A stretch of DNA of 5,075 nucleotides, taken from assembly GCA_964566875.1 (NCBI GenBank), contig CAZMJM010000034.1, positions 1 through 5,075 of the forward strand, given 5' to 3'. Under the pieces are notes generated by a model. That model searched no databases, was not told the origin of the DNA, and saw nothing but the letters and a program-made list of their open reading frames with translations. This DNA is from CAZEQH01 sp964566875 (GTDB lineage: Bacteria > Patescibacteriota > Minisyncoccia > Minisyncoccales > JANBVM01). The position numbers and the translations under genes were made by a program. Positions 1 through 4,935 of this stretch are shown piece after piece; within the stretch, counting starts at the first letter, position 1; each line of letters begins with the position of its first letter.

Positions 1-28
1 TCTTAATGATAATCACAATATAATGGAG

Positions 29-865
29 TTATTCTCCGCAGTCCTGGGGACAGGAGGCAGGCGTTTCGGCACAGGGACAGCCCACAGCTGCACAAACTAT
101 TTCCTGGCACTGACCGTCGCCGCAGAGGTCTTTACAAAAATTTTCCCCTTCGTGACAGTCTCCCCGCAATAAACTCCACTCGTCACACTCAGATCCATCA
201 TCAAAAATGCAGAAGCCTTTGGCGCCGGCTGTAAAATTCCTGTTATCCGGCGTGCCTCCCTGCTGCTCGCAGTACACGGAGGCCGGATTAGGAAGCTGGG
301 AAACCTGACCGAAAAGTACCGGCACTATCAGCTCGTCATCGTTCTCCGGAAGGCCGGAAGGATTATCCTTTTTCAACACCAGGGAACCTTCCACGGTGGC
401 AGGAGCTTCAAATTGGAGCTCTGCCTCAAAGGGAACGAAGTCTTCGGTCATCCAGTCTGATTGGGCCTGAGCGATGCCCTGGGCTATGGTATTACCCTCG
501 GCATCAAACAATACCACCGGGAAACTGGCCTCAAAAAACCAGTAGCCCCGAGCCTCTCCCGTAATGGTGAGAGGGCTGGATATGGACTGGTTAGGCCGGG
601 GATATGTAATTCTTATAAGATCGGTTTTCTCCAGCTCATTGCCGATATCTTCAACAAATGTTTTTCCGTCGGGCGTCCGGCATTGACGGGGGTAGGATTC
701 CATCACTGGATACCCTTTGTCCACACATTCCTGAAAAGTGGCTACCGGAGTCTGCCCTTGCGGAGAAAATTTTTGGCGGCAGGCAGGACAGTACCAAATA
801 GTGAAAAGGCCTGTCACCAATAAGGCAAGAACTATACCTATAAGAAAGATGAATGTTTTTTTCAT
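29..865 (-). CDS. Exported Cys-rich modular protein (Gmad2-like + DUF333-like domains)
   Basis: 278 aa, function unknown, probably anchored in the membrane and facing outward. Residues 5-24 form one hydrophobic segment after MKK, with no lipobox, followed by a CPAC pair (C26, C29). Residues 44-74 hold a short module with C47 and C62 (GYPVMESYPRQC) that I recognise from secreted CPR proteins. Residues 84-186 look like a Gmad2 immunoglobulin-like domain: ITYPRPNQSISSPLTITGEA opens it, GYWFFEASFPVVLFD follows, and VPFEAELQF lies near its end. Residues 192-237 match the DUF333 pattern (NPASVYCEQQGG, then CIFDDGSECDEW). The tail, 244-278, is packed with cysteines (CGDGQC, GCPC, CPQDCG), a pattern seen in secreted proteins and suggesting disulfides or metal binding. 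The ATG at 865 has no Shine-Dalgarno but follows a TATAAT box. A terminator separates it from the upstream operon, so it is probably its own transcription unit. Domain names are recalled from motif pattern, not searched. Confidence 0.85.
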   Translation of the reverse strand: MKKTFIFLIGIVLALLVTGLFTIWYCPACRQKFSPQGQTPVATFQECVDKGYPVMESYPRQCRTPDGKTFVEDIGNELEKTDLIRITYPRPNQSISSPLTITGEARGYWFFEASFPVVLFDAEGNTIAQGIAQAQSDWMTEDFVPFEAELQFEAPATVEGSLVLKKDNPSGLPENDDELIVPVLFGQVSQLPNPASVYCEQQGGTPDNRNFTAGAKGFCIFDDGSECDEWSLLRGDCHEGENFCKDLCGDGQCQEIVCAAVGCPCAETPASCPQDCGE

Positions 866-900
866 ATTTTTATTTATTGTTATTATTCAACTTTAACTCT

Positions 901-906
901 ATTATA
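901..906 (-). promoter_or_regulatory. Putative -10 box for the Cys-rich protein gene
   Basis: The minus strand reads TATAAT here, 35 nt upstream of the ATG at 865, inside an AT-rich leader and just downstream of the terminator at 930-961. The best -35 candidate is TTCGCA (4 of 6 matches to TTGACA) at a short spacing of 15 nt; TTGTCA is closer in sequence but only 6 nt away. Transcription would begin near 893-895, giving an untranslated leader of about 30 nt with no Shine-Dalgarno. The perfect -10 and its position support the call; the weak -35 and the AT-rich background limit it. Confidence 0.45.
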
Positions 907-929
907 AAAAACTGACAACTATGCGAATC

Positions 930-961
930 TAACAAAAAAATAAAGCTCTTTTGTAAGAGCT
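930..961 (-). terminator. Intrinsic (Rho-independent) terminator
   Basis: On the minus strand AGCTCTT (961-955), the loop ACAA (954-951) and AAGAGCT (950-944) form a perfect 7-bp stem with a 4-nt loop, followed at once by TTATTTTTTTGTT. The U-rich tract is on the minus-strand side only, so it stops transcripts coming from the CapA operon and from the small reading frame at 976-1062. It lies 14 nt after the stop codon of that small frame and about 170 nt after the CapA stop, which fits better as the end of the small unit than of capA alone. Confidence 0.8.
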
Positions 962-975
962 CATTAATAATTAAT

Positions 976-1062
976 TTAAGGATATCCGGGATATCTGAAT
1001 TTGAATAAATTCAATTTAGCCATTATTTTTGAAAACCTATAAACTGCCAAAAATTTAATCAA
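976..1062 (-). CDS. Putative 28-aa basic, aromatic-rich small protein
   Basis: A short frame starting at TTG (1062-1060) and ending at TAA (978-976). The minus strand upstream carries GAGGTGA (1074-1068), seven bases complementary to the 16S anti-Shine-Dalgarno, 5 nt before the TTG. This is far better than the ribosome site of any annotated gene in the window. An in-frame GTG at 1071 overlaps the SD and is a poorer start; a TAA at 1077-1075 closes the frame upstream. The peptide starts MIKFLAVYRFSK and ends FKFRYPGYP. It carries six Lys/Arg and no acidic residue, with Phe or Tyr at seven positions, so it could be a cationic amphipathic membrane-active or RNA-binding peptide. Promoter-like boxes precede it and a terminator follows it by 14 nt. 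No family is recognised. At this length the frame could be chance, or the unit could be a small RNA. Confidence 0.4.
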   Translation of the reverse strand: MIKFLAVYRFSKIMAKLNLFKFRYPGYP

Positions 1063-1067
1063 ATCTC

Positions 1068-1074
1068 TCACCTC
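1068..1074 (-). promoter_or_regulatory. Strong Shine-Dalgarno site for the 28-aa frame
   Basis: The minus strand reads AAGAGGTGAG around here; GAGGTGA is fully complementary to the UCACCUC part of the 16S rRNA 3' end. It sits 5 nt before a TTG codon. It is the only strong Shine-Dalgarno in the window and is the main reason for proposing the TTG start at 1062. Confidence 0.45.
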
Positions 1075-1084
1075 TTAAGTTTTT

Positions 1085-1126
1085 ATTATACTAGTATACT
1101 CTAACCGCTTAACCCGTTTTTGTCAA
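1085..1126 (-). promoter_or_regulatory. Promoter-like region with a palindromic double -10
   Basis: A perfect TTGACA (1126-1121) lies 2 nt after the CapA stop codon. With a 17-nt spacer it pairs with TAGAGT (1103-1098, 4 of 6 matches to TATAAT). Further downstream are TATACT (1098-1093) and a perfect TATAAT (1090-1085); the latter has only a weak -35 (TTAAGC at 16 nt). The two hexamers sit in or overlap the 12-bp perfect palindrome TATACTAGTATA (1087-1098), which could serve as an operator. The TATAAT would start a transcript about 10 nt before the Shine-Dalgarno of the 28-aa frame. No single box pair is ideal, so the exact promoter is uncertain. Confidence 0.4.
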
Positions 1127-1128
1127 AG

Positions 1129-2700
1129 CTAGTCGATGTCCAGAATGATGTCTTGTGAATCCACTACTATGGCCCCATCTCTTATCTGGGAAGCAACGTC
1201 TTCATCAGAACGGAGGGCCAATTTTTCCAGAAAATTGGCTCTATCTTCACCCTGCATCATTGCCGGCTGAGCCAAGCTTAAGTCGAAAGGAAAAAGATTA
1301 TAAATGGCGTAGTCCCGGGAAAGCACAGCCTCTACCACCAGGCCCTGGCTGGTTTCCTTAGAGAAGAACTGGTCAAATAAAAAGTTACCCAAAGAATAAA
1401 AAATCAGTTTTCCCCGGTATTCTTCGATTTCCTGCACAACGTGGGGGTGCTGGCCAACCACCAGGTCGGCTCCAGCATCCACTGCCATATGAGCCAGTTC
1501 CTGCTGGAAAACAGAGCTTGTCTCCTGATACTCATTACCCCAGTGAAAACTGACCAACAATAATTTATCAGGATTTCCCGCTGAAACATCTTTGATGACT
1601 CCGGCAATTTCCTCGTCTTCGCAGTTGAAGGGGAAAGTCTTGTTGAAGGCCAGGAAAACTAAATCATTGCTATACCATCCGTCGTCCGGATCACAGTAAA
1701 CGGAATCTCCAACAAACCCTATATTTCCATCTTTTAAGAATTCTTTGGTTTCTTCAAAACCCTCCCTTCCCATATTGAGGGTATGATTGTTGGCCAGGGA
1801 AACCAGATTGAAATTGGCAAAACTGAGAGCATCAATTGTGTCGGGAGCAAAAGCAAAACGATACTCTTCCTGAGGAGATATCTGGTAATTAGTTACTATG
1901 GGGCCCTCCAGATTGCCGAAGACTAGGTCACGGCCTTCAGAGAAATCCTTGAAATTCTCGAAGGGATAAAAAATACTGCCGTTCTTATCAATGAAATATT
2001 TCACCCCCCGGTCCATCATGATATCCCCCACCATTACAATGTCTTTTACTCCGCCTTCGGTATAGGAAGCGGGACAGGAAATGTCTGCACTCTTCACGAC
2101 CTCATCTATATGGCACTGCTCAGCTTGAGCCCCACTCCAGGCCCTGGCCATAATACTGCCTTCTGCCTCAGGGCTTTCGGCCACCCAGTTACCCTGTTCA
2201 TCACGATAATATTCCCCATCCAGACCCATCATGTATCCCATTTCATAGGCGGCATCCACCGGACTCGTGTGCACCGTCCATTCCCCATAGCTGTTTGGAG
2301 ATTGAGGAGAAGCCAATGAAGAATCGGCGATATTGCCCCGCACATTAACGGGGCCATTGACCACGCTGACGCAGTGGAAGGACGGCATATCCTTTTTGGC
2401 ATCAGAGCAGGTTTTACCTTCTGCTAGAATCTGAGTGTTTACCTGAAAACGGACCGGATAGCGGCAGGAACCATAGGAAAAACCAGGGTCATCCCACACA
2501 GCCATCATGCCGTCGACCCATTCTGAAACCAGATTCCTGCGGTCTTCCTGCGATACCTTTTCCGAAAAGGAAAAGGCAAGGTTTAATTTCACCTCGACTA
2601 CGCGATTCACAACGGTAACCGTGGTTTTAGCCTGCACCACTCCGCCAATGGCAAATAAGGATATGATGATTATTATTAATGTCGGCAGTTTGCCTTTCAT
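1129..2700 (-). CDS. Exported CapA-family protein fused to a degenerate metzincin-like domain
   Basis: 523 aa. Residues 6-24 are a signal peptide or membrane anchor (possible cleavage after VQA). Residues 30-203 resemble a metzincin protease domain: DAAYEMGYMMGLDGEY (149-164) fits HExxHxxGxxD but has Tyr152, Tyr156 and Gly162 in place of the three zinc ligands. Glu153, Gly159 and a Met-turn-like SIMA (182-185) with HIDE after it remain. It is therefore probably catalytically dead. Residues 219-460 are a CapA (poly-gamma-glutamate capsule synthesis type) metallophosphatase-fold domain: VGDIMMDRG (224-232), GNLEG (262-266), LANNHTLNMG (302-311), FHWGNEY (385-391), GQHPHVV (416-422) and YSLGNFLFDQ (435-444), with the usual metal and phosphate residues present. 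The start overlaps the HEAT gene stop as ATGA and no Shine-Dalgarno is seen, so translational coupling is likely. Its substrate is unknown; a role in surface polymer or envelope metabolism is inferred from the family. Confidence 0.9.
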   Translation of the reverse strand: MKGKLPTLIIIIISLFAIGGVVQAKTTVTVVNRVVEVKLNLAFSFSEKVSQEDRRNLVSEWVDGMMAVWDDPGFSYGSCRYPVRFQVNTQILAEGKTCSDAKKDMPSFHCVSVVNGPVNVRGNIADSSLASPQSPNSYGEWTVHTSPVDAAYEMGYMMGLDGEYYRDEQGNWVAESPEAEGSIMARAWSGAQAEQCHIDEVVKSADISCPASYTEGGVKDIVMVGDIMMDRGVKYFIDKNGSIFYPFENFKDFSEGRDLVFGNLEGPIVTNYQISPQEEYRFAFAPDTIDALSFANFNLVSLANNHTLNMGREGFEETKEFLKDGNIGFVGDSVYCDPDDGWYSNDLVFLAFNKTFPFNCEDEEIAGVIKDVSAGNPDKLLLVSFHWGNEYQETSSVFQQELAHMAVDAGADLVVGQHPHVVQEIEEYRGKLIFYSLGNFLFDQFFSKETSQGLVVEAVLSRDYAIYNLFPFDLSLAQPAMMQGEDRANFLEKLALRSDEDVASQIRDGAIVVDSQDIILDID

Positions 2701-3323
2701 GGTAAATTTTGGCTAATTTCAAAAACACCCAGTTCCTTGTTCCAGAACAAGTTCGCCTGGTTCTCCTGCCACCAGACCCGCCATTCCGCCTGCGAGGTCC
2801 CTTCAAACCCGGTATAATAACGGAGATAAATCAGAGCCCTCTCTCTTACCATTTCCGGAGGATTCCCGAAATGGGTAGTCTCTTCAGAAGATAAAGAGTC
2901 AATCAAAGCTCTTATCCCCTCCTTTTCACCCAAAGAGGCCAGCTGGACGGCCGACAGCATACCCAGGGTGTCGTCGGGGTCATTCATGGTTTTCCTGAGA
3001 CCGGCGATAACATCAGGGGCAAGCTCTTCATTCTGGGCGGCAAATCTTGGCAGGAGGATTATGGCAGCCCAGCGTTCTGAAATGGATTCGCTTTCCAGAA
3101 GGTCCTGCAGTACGGGCACCGTTTTTTCTCCCAAACCTTCTATCTGGGAAATCGAAGAAAAGCTCTGCGGGTCGCGAAAATCAAAACCGGCTAAAACGGA
3201 GAAAATCTTGTCCTTGACTGTTTCTTCCTCAGGCCTTGCCTTACGGGAATGCCAGACTCCAAAAATCACAGCTGCAATCAATAGTAAAGCCAGGGCTGCT
3301 TCTATCGGTTTGAAAGATTTCAT
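2697..3323 (-). CDS. Membrane-anchored HEAT-repeat protein
   Basis: 208 aa. Residues 8-23 form one N-terminal membrane segment (ALALLLIAAVIFGVW), after which the chain probably faces outward. The rest, about 56-172, is helical with HEAT-like repeats: helix pairs are suggested by GLGEKTVPVLQDLLES (63-78), SERWAAIILLPRF (82-94), LAPDVIAGLRKTMNDPD (101-117), GMLSAVQLASLGEKEG (121-136) and RERALIYLRYYTG (160-172). A terminal EWRVWWQENQ motif (180-189) is common after such repeats in bacterial proteins. HEAT repeats form a curved scaffold for protein binding and no catalytic motif is seen. It overlaps the receiver gene upstream and the CapA gene downstream by 4 bp each (ATGA), so the three are likely coupled in translation. 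A purine-rich GAGAAGAAA before the ATG may act as a weak ribosome site. Inference: it may be a binding partner for the CapA-like protein. Confidence 0.8.
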   Translation of the reverse strand: MKSFKPIEAALALLLIAAVIFGVWHSRKARPEEETVKDKIFSVLAGFDFRDPQSFSSISQIEGLGEKTVPVLQDLLESESISERWAAIILLPRFAAQNEELAPDVIAGLRKTMNDPDDTLGMLSAVQLASLGEKEGIRALIDSLSSEETTHFGNPPEMVRERALIYLRYYTGFEGTSQAEWRVWWQENQANLFWNKELGVFEISQNLP

Positions 3324-3781
3324 TTTCTTCTCACGAGGTTAAAATCCTCCTTTTCAAATCCTTTCTTATCTATTAAAAAGTTTGTTATGAATTCCAAGGT
3401 TTTATAAGGGGGATAGAGGGCAAGACACAAATATTCTTCAGCACCCAATCTTAATCCCATCTTGACGTTTTCTTCGTAGCAGAGGTCGCTCAAGATAACC
3501 ACCGGGATATCTGCGGTTTTTTCATTCGCCTTAAACATTTTAATGGCATCAAATCCCCCTATCTTGTCCACTCTTTCTTTGGTCTTATCAAGCAAGACAT
3601 CGCAAATCAAAACATCCGGCTTCTCCTTGATAACGGTTGCCACAGCCCCCTGATAGCTGTAGAAAGCCTTGACCTCATAGCCCGCCATGGAAAAGATGTT
3701 TTTCAGAAGCATACCCAACAGCGTGTCTATCAGGAACATTATGATTTTGGGATGCTTTTTCTCGCTTTTCTCGGCAGGCAT
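3320..3781 (-). CDS. Stand-alone, degenerate response-regulator receiver domain
   Basis: 153 aa, a single receiver (REC) domain with no output domain. Compared with the family: beta-1 reads KIIMFLID, keeping Asp19 of the acidic pair but with Ile18 in place of its partner. The phospho-acceptor is Asp61 in LICDVLLD. Ser98 in VVILSDL is the conserved Thr/Ser. The conserved Lys after GAxxYL is missing: GAEEYLCLALYPP (113-125) has Leu120 there. The loop after Asp61 (DKTKERVDKIGG) is about seven residues longer than usual and lacks the usual Pro. Phosphorylation is possible in principle, but normal Lys-dependent switching is unlikely. No histidine kinase is in the window. The gap to the YggT gene is 28 bp and no clear Shine-Dalgarno precedes the ATG at 3781. 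Its stop overlaps the HEAT gene start. It is predicted to be cytoplasmic, and its partner is unknown. Confidence 0.8.
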   Translation of the reverse strand: MPAEKSEKKHPKIIMFLIDTLLGMLLKNIFSMAGYEVKAFYSYQGAVATVIKEKPDVLICDVLLDKTKERVDKIGGFDAIKMFKANEKTADIPVVILSDLCYEENVKMGLRLGAEEYLCLALYPPYKTLEFITNFLIDKKGFEKEDFNLVRRK

Positions 3782-3809
3782 GATGTATGCCGTCTGGCGA
3801 CGGAAAGAA

Positions 3810-4112
3810 TTAGTCTTTTGAAAGCAGGATTAAAAGACGCGCAATAAGGTATGCTGCGATACCATAGCCTATCATGGCAGAAACGGTAGATACCTCAACG
3901 AGTTTTCCTTTCCAGTATAAATCAGGAAAGATGTATTGAAACGGCTCAATGAGGAGGCCGCTGTACTGGTAGACATATTTTACTATCGGGGTCAGGGGGT
4001 TGGCGGCCAGAAATTTTAAGAGCAGCCGCAAAAACAAAAATAATTCCAGGAGGGCCGTTATTTTTTCCAATAATTTTCTTACGAAAATCGGAGTTTTTCT
4101 TATGATGTTCAT
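3810..4112 (-). CDS. YggT-family small membrane protein
   Basis: 100 aa with two membrane segments, about 18-36 (ITALLELFLFLRLLLKFLA) and 78-96 (SAMIGYGIAAYLIARLLIL). Between them is the YggT hallmark region: a LLKFLAANP stretch (31-39), then TPIVKYVYQYSGLLIEPF (41-58) and a conserved-type IFPDLYW (61-67). YggT proteins are small inner-membrane proteins of poorly defined function, linked in other bacteria to osmotic tolerance and to cell-division or envelope gene clusters. This copy has one YggT unit, like many Gram-positive and CPR members, not the two of the E. coli protein. The ATG lies 3 bp after the VTT gene stop with no Shine-Dalgarno, so it is probably translated by coupling. Confidence 0.8.
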   Translation of the reverse strand: MNIIRKTPIFVRKLLEKITALLELFLFLRLLLKFLAANPLTPIVKYVYQYSGLLIEPFQYIFPDLYWKGKLVEVSTVSAMIGYGIAAYLIARLLILLSKD

Positions 4113-4115
4113 ATA

Positions 4116-4592
4116 TCACATAAAGTGGCTTATTATTCCGTTGATGCCGTAGAAACCGGCAGAAGCCAGTATGGTATTGAGAATTACTTTTCCGATAAAC
4201 ACGGCTATGAAAAACTTTTTGACCTGGTAGTTTAGCACGCCTGCCGCTACCCCCACTACGTCATCCGGCAAGGGCGTGGCGGCAAACACCACCAGTGTTA
4301 CGAATCCTCCATATCGCGCAAACATCTTCTCGGCTCTCAGCAGCTCTTTGCCGAATTTCCGGTCGCTAAGTTTCCTGCCTCCCAGCCCCAATCCATATCC
4401 GACCAGCTCCCCCAGCGCCGCTCCCAGTCCGGCGGTAAGTCCTAATACAACCGGATTAAGGAAAGCTCCGGAAGCCAGAACAAAGGCTGCCGCCGGCAGA
4501 GGGAAAATTATGGTGGAAGACCCTATCAGATTGATAAGAAAGAGGCCTATGTAACCCAAGCCTGAAAGATGGATAAAAAGTTCATTTAACAT
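4116..4592 (-). CDS. VTT/DedA-family (SNARE-associated type) membrane protein
   Basis: 158 aa from the preferred ATG at 4592. This start begins MLNELFIHLSGLGYIGLF, the usual short N-terminus of the family, and is preceded by a G6 run 4 nt away that can pair with the anti-Shine-Dalgarno. An in-frame ATG at 4628 would add 12 residues and directly abuts the acyP stop (TAGATG), but it has no ribosome site. From the preferred start, family features are a re-entrant first loop (FPLPAAAFVLASGAF, 30-44), GELVGYGLGLGGRK (61-74), TPLPDDVVGVAAGVL (107-121) and hydrophobic helices throughout. DedA/VTT proteins are multi-pass proteins; some act in undecaprenyl-phosphate or lipid transport and envelope maintenance, but the substrate of this subgroup is not known to me. 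The TPLPDDV motif replaces the Arg-containing motif of classical DedA proteins. Confidence 0.85.
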   Translation of the reverse strand: MLNELFIHLSGLGYIGLFLINLIGSSTIIFPLPAAAFVLASGAFLNPVVLGLTAGLGAALGELVGYGLGLGGRKLSDRKFGKELLRAEKMFARYGGFVTLVVFAATPLPDDVVGVAAGVLNYQVKKFFIAVFIGKVILNTILASAGFYGINGIISHFM

Positions 4593-4628
4593 TGAGCCCC
4601 CCGCCAGATAATGGCGAGGATAAATCAT

Positions 4629-4910
4629 CTAATACTTAATTTGGAATTCCCCCAGGTCCCCCTTATATTCCGGCCAAGCCGTTCGCAGACCATCCACCTT
4701 AGCAAAAGCTGGACCCTGCTCGGCCCAGCGCATCAGCTTGTCCAACTTATCCTTATCTCCCTCGGCCATAATTTCGACCCTTCCGTCAAGCATGTTCCGA
4801 ACCCAACCGGAAATCCCAAGCTCTTCAGCTTTTTTCCGGGTGTTTTCCCTGAAATAAACGCCCTGAACTTGGCCTGATACCAGTATATGGATTCTGGCCG
4901 GGCTTGCCAT
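4629..4910 (-). CDS. acyP: Acylphosphatase
   Basis: 93 aa, the usual length for the small cytoplasmic enzyme that hydrolyses acyl-phosphates such as acetyl- or carbamoyl-phosphate to the acid and phosphate. Both signature regions are intact: VSGQVQGVYFR (11-21), ending in the phosphate-binding Arg21, and GISGWVRNM (32-40), with catalytic Asn39. The later GRVEIMAEG strand (43-51) and the closing GEFQIKY also fit. The ATG at 4910 has no Shine-Dalgarno; the upstream gene ends 25 bp before it, so co-transcription is likely. Its stop codon touches the first possible ATG of the VTT gene. It is a housekeeping-type enzyme with no evident link to its neighbours. Confidence 0.95.
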   Translation of the reverse strand: MASPARIHILVSGQVQGVYFRENTRKKAEELGISGWVRNMLDGRVEIMAEGDKDKLDKLMRWAEQGPAFAKVDGLRTAWPEYKGDLGEFQIKY

Positions 4911-4935
4911 ATAAGATAAATTTATGAGACTTTTC

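Noticed and set aside
1..28. Possible terminator after the Cys-rich protein gene
   Set aside because: Only 28 bases remain before the window edge and no stem with a U tract can be seen in them.
461..823. Plus-strand 120-codon open frame
   Set aside because: It lies opposite the well-supported Cys-rich protein gene, shows no domain or membrane pattern, and is a shadow of that gene.
2968..3342. Plus-strand 124-codon open frame
   Set aside because: It is antisense to the HEAT-repeat gene, has low-complexity Ser/Arg-rich content and no recognisable motif; it is a shadow frame.
4276..4554. Plus-strand 92-codon open frame
   Set aside because: It is antisense to the VTT-family gene; its Ser/Pro-rich translation is the complement of Gly/Ala-rich membrane codons.
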